8,820 nucleotides of DNA from Lentisphaeria bacterium. Lineage in GTDB: Bacteria; Verrucomicrobiota; Lentisphaeria; Victivallales; JAUVCU01. Position 1 is the first letter of the stretch, and each line of letters starts with the position of its first letter. Where the stretch lies: assembly GCA_030590715.1 (NCBI GenBank), contig JAUVCU010000047.1:1-8820 (forward strand). The letters run 5' to 3'. A model generated the notes under the pieces. It searched no databases. It saw only the letters and a program-made list of their open reading frames with translations, and was not told the DNA's origin. A program made the position numbers and the translations under genes. Of the stretch, positions 1 to 5,916 are shown piece by piece.

Positions 1-566
1 TTTTTTAATGCGCTTGATCTGAATTCATCGTAGTCAGCCTCTTCCAACTCGTAGGCCGAGGCTTCAGAATCATTGAATGCAAGATCCAGTTTCTCGAAAT
101 TAGGAGCGGGCTGATAAACGACTCCTTTGACTGGGCGTGGAGCTTTACCATCTAAATAAAGGTCCATTTGCTGGTTGTATGCAGTCCTTTCCTGGGCTCT
201 ACACGTTGACTCTTCCGATTTAGATACATTCTTCATAACTTGAGGACCAATTATACTGGCTACAATTGCTGCAGCTGCCGGGATTCCAATTCTAAGAAAG
301 GTAAATACAGACGGGAACTTTTTAGTTTCAGCTTTTTTACTCGCAGCTTCTTTTATTTCTGCGCGGTGTTCATCATTTAGCTCAAGTTTTTCTTCGAGAG
401 AAAAAGCGCCTTCGAGCATTGATCTCATTTCGCGGATTTCTTCAACTTCTTTTTGAAGTTCCGGAGTTGCTTCAATCGCCTGTTCTACTTCTTTCATCTC
501 TTTATCAGATAGCTCTCCAAGAGCGTAGGCCGTTAGTCGCGGATCGTTTTTATCTATTTTGTTCAT
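1..566 (-). CDS. Membrane-anchored partner of the ECF sigma factor, YfbK/vWA-like N-terminal part (partial)
   Basis: 188 codons are present and the frame is still open at the window edge, so the C-terminus is missing. Residues 8-50 form an acidic helical segment starting DPRLTAYALGEL, rich in Glu, which resembles the N-terminus of YfbK-type von Willebrand A proteins and of anti-sigma zinc-finger-like proteins. There is no HxxxCxxC zinc motif. Residues 84-109 form one hydrophobic segment (from FPSVF to IIGPQ), a likely membrane anchor, followed by a polar region with a single Cys. The start is fixed by GGAGG six bases upstream. The stop codon of the sigma gene lies one base before the ATG, so the two are surely co-translated. 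I infer that it controls or is controlled by that sigma factor. The vWA domain itself, if present, lies outside the window, so the YfbK label is tentative; a plain anti-sigma factor is the alternative. Confidence 0.6.
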   Translation of the reverse strand, partial: MNKIDKNDPRLTAYALGELSDKEMKEVEQAIEATPELQKEVEEIREMRSMLEGAFSLEEKLELNDEHRAEIKEAASKKAETKKFPSVFTFLRIGIPAAAAIVASIIGPQVMKNVSKSEESTCRAQERTAYNQQMDLYLDGKAPRPVKGVVYQPAPNFEKLDLAFNDSEASAYELEEADYDEFRSSALK

Positions 567-567
567 C

Positions 568-1080
568 TTATACCTCCCCGGTCTTCTGCATTTGCATTCT
601 CAATGTCTTCAAAGCTGTGTGCAGTAGAAAACCGACATTTGTTACAGTAACATTTGCGACTTCACTTATTTCTTTGTAGCTCAGCTGATGCTGAAATTTG
701 AGTCGCACGACTTCCTGCTGTTTCTCGGGAAGCGTATCCACCAGGGCAAGTGCCATATGAATCTGATCGTTTTGCTCAGCCTGCACTGCGGGCGACGGTG
801 TTTTACTAGTGGTTTTTATTAATGTTGAATCGGTCAGTTCCATCATTCTATTCTCCTTCCGGAGGACTTCCAGCGAGCGGTTGCGGCAAACTTTGTACAG
901 CCACGCTTTGATATATTTTTCAACCTTTTTGCGCTCCTGTTTGCACAGCTTGATAAATGTATCCTGCACCACATCGCGTGCCCGGTCCTCCGAATTGGTG
1001 AATAGCATGGCATAACGGATCAGGGCACCCTCGAACAGCTCCATCGCATCTGCTATCCACTCTTCTTTTGTCGTTGTCAT
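568..1080 (-). CDS. ECF-type RNA polymerase sigma factor
   Basis: The 170-residue length is normal for an extracytoplasmic-function sigma-70 factor. Region 2 spans about residues 12-78 and includes the DVVQDTFIKL core helix and a basic YIKAWLYKVCRNRS segment that would contact the -10 element. A Thr/Ser-rich linker (about 80-105) leads to region 4 at about 108-163, with LPEKQQEVV and an LSYKEISEVANV helix-turn-helix that would bind the -35 element. The start is supported by AGGAAAGAG just upstream. It is the first gene of a two-gene unit with the membrane protein that follows, the usual arrangement for a sigma factor held by a membrane partner. What it responds to cannot be read from the window. 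It is divided from the hydrogenase operon by that operon's terminator, so a regulatory link to hydrogenase is not implied. Confidence 0.93.
   Translation of the reverse strand: MTTTKEEWIADAMELFEGALIRYAMLFTNSEDRARDVVQDTFIKLCKQERKKVEKYIKAWLYKVCRNRSLEVLRKENRMMELTDSTLIKTTSKTPSPAVQAEQNDQIHMALALVDTLPEKQQEVVRLKFQHQLSYKEISEVANVTVTNVGFLLHTALKTLRMQMQKTGEV
573..577 (-). promoter_or_regulatory. Ribosome binding site overlapping the sigma gene 3' end
   Basis: GGAGG on the minus strand lies inside the last codons of the sigma gene, six bases before the ATG at 566. It fixes that start and implies translational coupling of the pair. Confidence 0.8.
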
Positions 1081-1152
1081 CTCTTTCCTTGTGATCGTTT
1101 TCTTCCGCGGTTACGAACCTCTCTGCTGTGTAAATGCATCAATAGTAACTTT

Positions 1153-1181
1153 ATTAGAACCATTTATAACTTTTTGAACAA
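1153..1181 (-). promoter_or_regulatory. Candidate sigma-70-like promoter for the ECF sigma gene
   Basis: On the minus strand, TTGTTC (1181-1176) and TCTAAT (1158-1153) are separated by 17 bases. The -10 matches consensus at five of six bases, but the -35 at only three. It sits in an AT-rich stretch about 75 bases before the start codon. This is weak support. The IR GGTT-CGT-AACC nearer the gene (about 1110-1120) could instead belong to an autoregulatory ECF promoter. Confidence 0.3.
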
Positions 1182-1280
1182 ATTATTATTTCTGTAGGGA
1201 ATATTTGCACATAAGACTATGCAAACGAGTTGTAGGAGTTCAAACTTACGCTTGTTTTTAATAACTTGAAGAATGAGGAG

Positions 1281-1314
1281 AAATAAGGCACGACCATACG
1301 GCCGTACCTTATTT
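1281..1314 (-). terminator. Intrinsic terminator of the hydrogenase operon
   Basis: Two 15-base arms (1300-1314 and 1281-1295) enclose the tetraloop GTAT. As minus-strand RNA every position pairs, with two G-U wobbles; the stem core is G+C-rich and its base is A/U-rich, so the 3' arm ends in CCTTATTT. It begins two bases after the hydA stop codon. There is no long uninterrupted T tract after it, but position and stem strength make termination (or 3'-end protection) very likely. The two wobbles pair only in minus-strand RNA, which supports a role for that strand. Confidence 0.8.
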
Positions 1315-1316
1315 TA

Positions 1317-3161
1317 TTAACGGATATAGGTACCACGCTTGGTGTAATGAGTGTGCAGAAGTTTATGAGACTTTTCTCCACAGGGTCCATCGGTAAGGAA
1401 TGTTTCATATATATCAGCGACTGCAGGGTTTTGGTACGATTTCCTTACCTTACTTTTTTTATCCTCGGCGTATATAGCCTTTGCCCTTTCTTCCCTAATT
1501 TTTTTACTTGTAGGAATAGGTTGTCCACCGCCTCCAAGGCAACCTCCCGGGCAAGCCATAAACTCTATAAAATGACATTCGCTGAACTTCCCGCCGGCTT
1601 TAATATCTTCAAGAACCAGACGGGCATTTGCAATGCCATGGGCAACTCCTACTTTCAGAGTTACTCCGGAAAGAAAATCAAAATCCGAAACAATATTTTT
1701 CAGAATATCCGGGACGTCAGCCAGCTTTTCTGGAAGTGTAAGTTCGGCATACTTGACTCCTTCAAATCCACGCAAAGGAATTATCTCGGCATGTTCATAT
1801 AAATCTTCCACAGGTTTACCAATGATGAGCTCAAGAGCAGATCGCAATGCGGATTCCATAACCCCACCGGTTGCTCCGAAAATCACCCCGGATCCGGTTG
1901 CTGTGCCGAACGGACTATCGAAGTCACTTTTTTTCATGGAAGGCAAGTCGATTCCAGCTTCTCTGAACATCTGTGCCATTTCTCTCGTTGTAACTCCGTA
2001 GTCAACATCCTTGAAACCGCTATCATTCATCTCAGGCCGGTCACATTCATATTTTTTTGCAGTACACGGCATGAGAGCAACCGTTACTATATTTCCCGGG
2101 TCAATTTCCTGTAATTCCGCATATCTGGTTTTAAGTACAGCTCCAAACATCTGCTGGGGACTCTTACAAGTTGAAAGATTATCCAAAAACTCGGGGTAAA
2201 AGTGTTCCAAAAATTTCACCCACCCTGGAGAGCAACTGGTAAATTGTGGTAACTTTAGGTTTTCGTTTTCTCTTGAGACTGAGTTATAAAGCCTCTGCAG
2301 CAACTCTGTTGCTTCCTCAATTATTGTAAGGTCTGCGGTGAAATTTGTATCAAATACCTTATCAAAACCTATTGCACGCAGAGCGGTGTTCATTTCGAAG
2401 GTGAGCGGCGTACCCGGTGGTTTGCCAAACTCTTCCCCGATTCCAGCACGGGGACTCGGTGCGGTCTGAACGACGACATGCTTTTCAGGGTCATCTATAG
2501 CGTCCCATATGGCGTCTGATGTATCAATTGCCTTTAAAGCCGCAGTTGGGCAGCGGTTTATACATTGGCCACAGTTTATGCAGGCGACGTCCTTAAGCGG
2601 GCGTTCTGCAAATGCCGCGATCTCACACTCCGGTCCTCGGTTAACAGTTGCAAGCGCACCGATTTCCTGAATCTCAAGGCAGGTTCTAACACACCTGCGG
2701 CAGAGTATGCACAGATCCATATCCCTATAAATCGAACACCCGGATGAGTCGGGTGTAAATCTGGCTTTATCAGGATGTCCGAAGCGGAATGAATCAACTC
2801 CATATTCAGCGGCGAGTGATTGAAGCTCACAATTTTCACTTCTGACGCAGCTGTAGCATTCCCCGTGATGCCGCGATAACAGCAGATCAATTATGTTTCG
2901 CCGTGCTTTCCGTACTTTTTTTGATACCGTTATAATATCAATAGACTGTGTAATTGGATAACTGCACGACGCTTGAAGTATTTTTCGTCCCTTGATCTCA
3001 ACAACACATATACGACAAATGCCAGCGGCGCACAGATCGCTATGATGACAGAGCGTCGGAATGTGTATACCCAAGCTTTGAGCGGCGTCGCGGATAGACG
3101 TTCCATTTTCGACCTGGCATTCAATCCCGTCGATCGTAACACTTATCATTTGATTAGTCAT
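1317..3161 (-). CDS. hydA: [FeFe] hydrogenase catalytic subunit HydA, NADH-linked trimeric type
   Basis: Reduces protons to H2 (or the reverse) at the H-cluster, probably in the cytoplasm. In the 614-residue protein I see: a plant-type [2Fe-2S] domain (C38, C49, C52, C66); a His-ligated [4Fe-4S] site (H98, C102, C105, C111); two [4Fe-4S] ferredoxin motifs (C151/154/157/161 and C194/197/200/204); then the H-cluster domain with L1 TSCSPGW (308-314), L2 MPCTAKKYE (364-372) and L3 ending in MACPGGC (535-541). It ends near residue 614 with no extra C-terminal [2Fe-2S] domain such as the approximately 645-residue Thermotoga HydA carries. I chose the ATG at 3161 because GGAGGG lies eight bases upstream; it overlaps the hydB stop by eight bases. 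A longer reading from 3218 would lie in hydB and has no domain content. Oddity: the second Cys of the usual TSCCPxW is Ser (residue 311). HydE, HydF and HydG must be encoded elsewhere. Confidence 0.96.
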   Translation of the reverse strand: MTNQMISVTIDGIECQVENGTSIRDAAQSLGIHIPTLCHHSDLCAAGICRICVVEIKGRKILQASCSYPITQSIDIITVSKKVRKARRNIIDLLLSRHHGECYSCVRSENCELQSLAAEYGVDSFRFGHPDKARFTPDSSGCSIYRDMDLCILCRRCVRTCLEIQEIGALATVNRGPECEIAAFAERPLKDVACINCGQCINRCPTAALKAIDTSDAIWDAIDDPEKHVVVQTAPSPRAGIGEEFGKPPGTPLTFEMNTALRAIGFDKVFDTNFTADLTIIEEATELLQRLYNSVSRENENLKLPQFTSCSPGWVKFLEHFYPEFLDNLSTCKSPQQMFGAVLKTRYAELQEIDPGNIVTVALMPCTAKKYECDRPEMNDSGFKDVDYGVTTREMAQMFREAGIDLPSMKKSDFDSPFGTATGSGVIFGATGGVMESALRSALELIIGKPVEDLYEHAEIIPLRGFEGVKYAELTLPEKLADVPDILKNIVSDFDFLSGVTLKVGVAHGIANARLVLEDIKAGGKFSECHFIEFMACPGGCLGGGGQPIPTSKKIREERAKAIYAEDKKSKVRKSYQNPAVADIYETFLTDGPCGEKSHKLLHTHYTKRGTYIR

Positions 3162-4338
3162 GCCATTCGCCCTCCACGCGTTGTGTTCTACCAAGAATTT
3201 CATTTTTAAAAGCTTCAATGACAGAAAGGAAAGCGTTTGGAGCCGATTGGCCTAAACCGCATTTTGACGCGACCTGCATTGTTTCAGACAGACCTATCAG
3301 CTCGTTTAAATATTCGTTTGAACAGCTTCCTGCCAGCATCATATTGACTCCTTCGAGCAGTACCCGTGTCCCTTCCCTGCATGGAGTGCATTGTCCACAC
3401 GATTCATCGGCAAAGAACTCCAAAAAGTTTTTTACAACTTTGAGCATATCTCTATCCTGTCCGAGAATAATAATGGCCCCACTTGTCGGTACATCTTCAT
3501 GTGAAATAGTTCTTGAAAACTGAGTCGAATCAAGGCATCGACCTGACGCCCCCCCAACCTGTACCGCCTTGGGGTTTATTGCTTTTGCTGTTTCTAGAAC
3601 TGTTTGAATCGTTGTTCCGTAAGGAAATTCAAATACCCCAGGGCACTCACAGTCTCCTGAAACACTTACAATTTTAGGTCCACGAGAATCAGCTGTCCCA
3701 ACAGAATTGAATGCCTCGGCCCCCTTATCCATGATTGCGGCAATCCAGGCAAATGTTTCTACATTGTCGATGATAGTGGGATACCCAAGATAACCGTTTG
3801 AGAAAGGAAATGGCGGCCTGTCACGCGGTTCTCCCCGTGCCCCCTCCATGGACTCGATAAGCGCCGTTTCTTCGCCGCATATGTATGCCCCAGCTCCCAT
3901 AAATATTTCAATCTCAAACTCACAGCTTCCTGCCAATTCTTTTTCTTTATGGATTCTAATTTTTTCAGTCAGTTTATCTTTCAAATAACTGTATTCACCC
4001 CGAAGGTAGATTACCCCTTTTTTAGCGCCGGTGGCATATGCGCATATTGTCATCCCCTCAAGTATCAAAGAGGTATAGTTAGAAAGAAGTACACGATCTT
4101 TAAAAGTTCCCGGTTCTCCTTCGTCTGCATTACAAATGACATATTTTGTATCTCTAACTTCCCGCGCCGTTGACCGTAACTTTATTGCTGTGGGGAAACC
4201 TGCGCCTCCACGTCCCCGCAACTTAGCATCCTCAATCGTTGAAATAACTTTTTCAGGCGATAAGCAAAGGGCTTTTTCCAATCCGGAATTCGGAGAAATA
4301 GAATCAAATGTCAGCGGTCCGATAAATGTTTTTCCCAT
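3154..4338 (-). CDS. hydB: [FeFe] hydrogenase beta subunit HydB, NuoF/HoxF-like NADH:FMN module
   Basis: Oxidises NADH and passes electrons through FMN to Fe-S clusters. The 394-residue protein has the Gly-rich nucleotide/FMN site RGRGGAGFPTAIK (41-53), NADEGEPGTFKDR (70-82), GAGAYICGEETALIESMEG (148-166), an SLBB-like segment (about 220-275) and the N3-type [4Fe-4S] motif CGQCTPC (C314, C317, C320) with C360. It begins almost directly at the FMN domain. The N-terminal thioredoxin-like [2Fe-2S] domain and the C-terminal double [4Fe-4S] ferredoxin domain of the roughly 600-residue bifurcating HydB are both absent. The start at 4338 is chosen because AAGGAG lies eight bases upstream; an ATG at 4359 would lie inside hydC upstream of that site. 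It is 14 bases after hydC and overlaps hydA. From family knowledge, short beta subunits of this sort occur in NADH-dependent, non-bifurcating hydrogenases. Confidence 0.94.
   Translation of the reverse strand: MGKTFIGPLTFDSISPNSGLEKALCLSPEKVISTIEDAKLRGRGGAGFPTAIKLRSTAREVRDTKYVICNADEGEPGTFKDRVLLSNYTSLILEGMTICAYATGAKKGVIYLRGEYSYLKDKLTEKIRIHKEKELAGSCEFEIEIFMGAGAYICGEETALIESMEGARGEPRDRPPFPFSNGYLGYPTIIDNVETFAWIAAIMDKGAEAFNSVGTADSRGPKIVSVSGDCECPGVFEFPYGTTIQTVLETAKAINPKAVQVGGASGRCLDSTQFSRTISHEDVPTSGAIIILGQDRDMLKVVKNFLEFFADESCGQCTPCREGTRVLLEGVNMMLAGSCSNEYLNELIGLSETMQVASKCGLGQSAPNAFLSVIEAFKNEILGRTQRVEGEWHD
3170..3175 (-). promoter_or_regulatory. Ribosome binding site deciding the hydA start
   Basis: GGAGGG on the minus strand, eight bases before the ATG at 3161 and inside the hydB 3' end. 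It favours this start over ATGs at 3218, 3203 and 3149. Confidence 0.8.
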
Positions 4339-4346
4339 GAGAAGAA

Positions 4347-4352
4347 CTCCTT
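4347..4352 (-). promoter_or_regulatory. Ribosome binding site deciding the hydB start
   Basis: AAGGAG on the minus strand directly follows the hydC stop codon and lies eight bases before the ATG at 4338. It rules out the ATG at 4359, which lies upstream of it. Confidence 0.82.
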
Positions 4353-4844
4353 TTAGCAACCATCAATTGTATCTTTACAAAGATCAAGAATCTCTTTGAT
4401 CCGCTCTGGGGTAACCTTGGTTATGACATGGTCATTCACAAGCATTGCCGGGCCCTGATCGCACATTCCTGTACAATTCGTCCACTCGAGAGTAAACATA
4501 TTGTCATCGGTCGTTTCTCCGAACATTATCCCGAGTTCCGTCTGAAGTTGATGAGCGACCTTATCCTTCCCCGCTAAATCACATGATATTGTCCGACATA
4601 AACGAACGATAAACTTCCCGTGCGGCTCACGGTACAAAAATCGAAAAAATGATACAACGCTGTAAACTTCGGAAGGGAAAATATTGAGTTGTTCTGCAAC
4701 AAGCTGCATCGAATAATCGGATATATGTCCATGTTTTCTATCAATTTTTTGCAGGACTGGAAGAAGCGCTCCTCTGTCTCTACCAAGATCTTTAAGCCAT
4801 AGTTCCACATCTTCCTGCAGTTTTTCTCGTTCGGTGAAAAGCAT
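4353..4844 (-). CDS. hydC: [FeFe] hydrogenase gamma subunit HydC, NuoE-like [2Fe-2S] protein
   Basis: The 163-residue length is usual for the 24-kDa NuoE/HoxE family. An N-terminal helical bundle (about 1-72, with LPVLQKIDRKHGHIS and FPSEVYSVVSFF) precedes a thioredoxin-like domain that binds one [2Fe-2S] cluster through C83, C88, C124 and C128 (C-x4-C and C-x3-C, in CRTISC and CTGMC). It forms the NADH-oxidising core with HydB and feeds or stores electrons for the HydB FMN. The start is supported by GGGGAG eight bases upstream. The stop codon is followed at once by the hydB ribosome binding site. It is the first structural gene of hydCBA and is preceded by a 138-base spacer carrying an RNA hairpin. 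Complex I NuoE is the only real alternative, and the neighbouring HydA decides against it. Confidence 0.94.
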   Translation of the reverse strand: MLFTEREKLQEDVELWLKDLGRDRGALLPVLQKIDRKHGHISDYSMQLVAEQLNIFPSEVYSVVSFFRFLYREPHGKFIVRLCRTISCDLAGKDKVAHQLQTELGIMFGETTDDNMFTLEWTNCTGMCDQGPAMLVNDHVITKVTPERIKEILDLCKDTIDGC

Positions 4845-4929
4845 CGTCGGATCTCCCCGGGTAATGAAGCGTTTACCAAATTTAATCCTGGTTTATAATG
4901 TCGAACGTGTGATGACGTTTTTGCTGATG

Positions 4930-4960
4930 AACGTTGCTCTCATCACATGAGAACAACGCT
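4930..4960 (-). promoter_or_regulatory. Intercistronic RNA hairpin between the TM1266-like gene and hydC
   Basis: Arms 4960-4947 and 4943-4930 can form a 14-pair stem with a three-base loop. As minus-strand RNA, the only two non-Watson-Crick positions are G-U wobbles; on the plus strand the same positions are A-C mismatches, which points to a structure in the operon mRNA. It is not followed by a U tract, so it is not a standard terminator. It may set mRNA processing or stability, attenuate, or tune the ratio of the regulator to hydCBA. Confidence 0.55.
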
Positions 4961-4979
4961 AAATATTAAGGCAATATTT
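4961..4979. repeat. AT-rich inverted repeat after the TM1266-like gene
   Basis: AAATATT (4961-4967) and AATATTT (4973-4979) are perfect inverted arms around AAGGC. It starts four bases past the regulator stop codon. The stem is only A/T pairs, so it is a weak RNA structure; it could be a binding site. Confidence 0.4.
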
Positions 4980-4982
4980 TTA

Positions 4983-5240
4983 TCAGTCGACTTTCATCGC
5001 CACATGTTCTGCATGAATCCCGTCAATGGTGTTTAGTTCATCAACCAGTGGTAAAATTGCATCCTGCTCGCCGGCAAGCTCGCAAAAAATAAGTCCACGG
5101 TTGGAGCTGTTACCCAAAACTCCATCATGTAGTCCCAGGCGGGTCTTAATGTTCGCGGCATATCTTGTCAAGACGCTCTGAACTTTGACGGCATCTTCTT
5201 CACGTTTCCCGACTAGAATCAATAAAACATCTTTTTGCAT
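4983..5240 (-). CDS. TM1266-family putative iron-only hydrogenase system regulator
   Basis: An 85-residue protein with the alternating strand-helix-strand pattern of an ACT/NikR-C-terminal-like ferredoxin fold: DVLLILVGKR (4-13), a helix with AVKVQSVLTRYAANIKTRLGLHD (17-39), a strand RGLIFCELAG (48-57) and a final helix leading to HVAMKV. This is the look of the small protein (TM1266 type) repeatedly encoded beside [FeFe] hydrogenase and hydEFG genes and annotated as a putative hydrogenase regulator. It has no DNA-binding domain of its own, so the molecular role is not known; sensing of a ligand or metal is a guess. The start is supported by AAGGAG eight bases upstream. It is the first gene of the operon, immediately after the candidate promoter, which strengthens the assignment. 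Confidence 0.85.
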   Translation of the reverse strand: MQKDVLLILVGKREEDAVKVQSVLTRYAANIKTRLGLHDGVLGNSSNRGLIFCELAGEQDAILPLVDELNTIDGIHAEHVAMKVD

Positions 5241-5290
5241 TTACTTTCTCCTTATTTGATCAGTAATATTTTTGTGCACAGGCAAAGAAC

Positions 5291-5319
5291 ATTGTATCAA
5301 AATGAATCTAAAATTGCAA
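5291..5319 (-). promoter_or_regulatory. Candidate sigma-70-type promoter of the hydrogenase operon
   Basis: On the minus strand TTGCAA (5319-5314) and TACAAT (5296-5291) are separated by exactly 17 bases; matches to consensus are four and five of six. Transcription would start near 5284, leaving a leader of about 44 bases before the TM1266-like ATG. One copy of the duplicated 12-mer (5299-5310) fills most of the spacer, so a protein bound there would block RNA polymerase. Confidence 0.5.
5299..5310. repeat. Direct repeat copy 1 inside the hyd promoter
   Basis: AAAATGAATCTA, an exact match to copy 2 at 5348-5359, with starts 49 bases apart. This copy lies between the -35 and -10 elements. It could be an operator half of a pair. 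Confidence 0.45.
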
Positions 5320-5347
5320 AAGTGAGAGTTATTTTGATTTCTGTTAA

Positions 5348-5359
5348 AAAATGAATCTA
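5348..5359. repeat. Direct repeat copy 2 upstream of the hyd promoter
   Basis: Second exact copy of AAAATGAATCTA in the same orientation. It lies about 29 bases upstream of the -35 element, at roughly -65 to -75 from the predicted transcription start. Confidence 0.45.
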
Positions 5360-5497
5360 TGATTAAGGAAGAAAGGCAGCTTAGGAGATCGTGTTTATAC
5401 AGTTGGGCAATGACCCTGATGGTTATCAATGCGAAGTCGCATATACAGGCTTTGGAAGTTCAATGAGGAGGGAGTTTGGTGTTCTATTGAATTTGCT

Positions 5498-5526
5498 CTT
5501 ACGGAAAAGTACCGTAAGTAATTACG
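5498..5526. repeat. TTACG inverted-repeat cluster before the DUF6868-like gene
   Basis: CTTACGG (5498-5504) and CCGTAAG (5512-5518) are perfect inverted arms around seven bases. A third unit, TTACG (5522-5526), can pair instead with CGTAA (5513-5517) across a four-base loop. The cluster ends about 50 bases before the ATG at 5577. It may be an operator or a switching leader structure; no good -35/-10 pair was found beside it. Confidence 0.4.
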
Positions 5527-5576
5527 CATTATATGTTCAATAAATAATACCTCTACTGAAATTAAGGAGATGTAGC

Positions 5577-5819
5577 ATGACAATTGATTTATTACGTAGC
5601 GTTCTCGGATGGTGTGCTGTAATTAATATCGGCATTCTTTTGTGGTGGTTTATATTTTTTGTGTACGGGCACGATTTAATTTATCGGATCCATAGCAGAT
5701 GGTTCAAAATTCCTGTAGAAACGTTCAATGCTATCCATTATGCGGCTATGGCATTTTATAAACTCATCGTCGTTGTTTTTATTGTGATTCCCTACTTTGT
5801 TCTGTTGATTCTAGTATAG
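5577..5819 (+). CDS. Small two-helix membrane protein, DUF6868-like
   Basis: An 80-residue protein with hydrophobic segments at about 8-30 (GWCAVINIGILLWWFIFFVY) and 55-80, joined by a short amphipathic loop HDLIYRIHSRWFKIPVETFNA (32-52, slightly shortened if split). The sequence style, with GWC, W-x4-FV-x2-HD, RIH-x-RWF and the IHY at 53-55, matches a family of small proteins I recall as DUF6868; its function is unknown. Both ends of the loop likely lie on the same side of the membrane. The start is supported by AAGGAG nine or so bases upstream. It is transcribed away from the hydrogenase operon; nothing but position links the two. Confidence 0.8.
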   Translation: MTIDLLRSVLGWCAVINIGILLWWFIFFVYGHDLIYRIHSRWFKIPVETFNAIHYAAMAFYKLIVVVFIVIPYFVLLILV

Positions 5820-5834
5820 TGTGTAATATTGTTA

Positions 5835-5889
5835 GGTCTCGTGGATAGTGAGACCGGGCCGTTGTTGCAGGGATATATTTATAACCCTG
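5835..5889 (+). other. Two short hairpins between the two small plus-strand genes
   Basis: GGTCTC (5835-5840) pairs with GAGACC (5850-5855), and CAGGG (5868-5872) pairs with CCCTG (5885-5889). Neither is followed by a T tract, so termination is doubtful. They fill the 97-base gap and may affect mRNA processing between the two genes. Confidence 0.35.
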
Positions 5890-5916
5890 TTGAGTAAAGA
5901 CTAATAGGATGTTTTG

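Larger units (their letters stand above)
5241..5576. other. Divergent 336-base regulatory region, no convincing gene
   Basis: It separates the minus-strand hydrogenase operon from the plus-strand DUF6868-like gene. It holds the candidate hyd promoter, a duplicated 12-mer, a near-palindrome at 5429-5442 (ATGCGA-AG-TCGCAT) and a cluster of TTACG/CGTAA repeats at 5498-5526. The short open frames in it resemble no protein I know. Confidence 0.6.

Noticed and set aside
1204..1225. Inverted repeat TTTGCA with TGCAAA, ten bases apart
   Set aside because: Short arms and no gene start or T tract close by; expected by chance in AT-rich spacer DNA.
1347..2001. Long open frames on the plus strand across hydA
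   Set aside because: They lie opposite a gene with all hydrogenase motifs, have no ribosome binding site and odd composition.
3159..3218. Longer hydA start at 3218
   Set aside because: The added residues belong to the coding sequence of hydB in another frame; the ATG at 3161 has a strong, well-spaced GGAGGG.
5359..5466. A 35-codon plus-strand frame starting with ATG in the same region
   Set aside because: No ribosome binding site before it, and the start overlaps the direct repeat; chance open frame.
5391..5543. A 50-codon plus-strand frame starting with GTG in the divergent intergenic region
   Set aside because: GGAG is only about three bases before the GTG, too close for good initiation; the product resembles nothing I know and runs through the TTACG repeat cluster.
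5395..5583. A 62-residue minus-strand frame upstream of the TM1266-like gene
   Set aside because: No homology, no good ribosome binding site and overlap with the start of the DUF6868-like gene.
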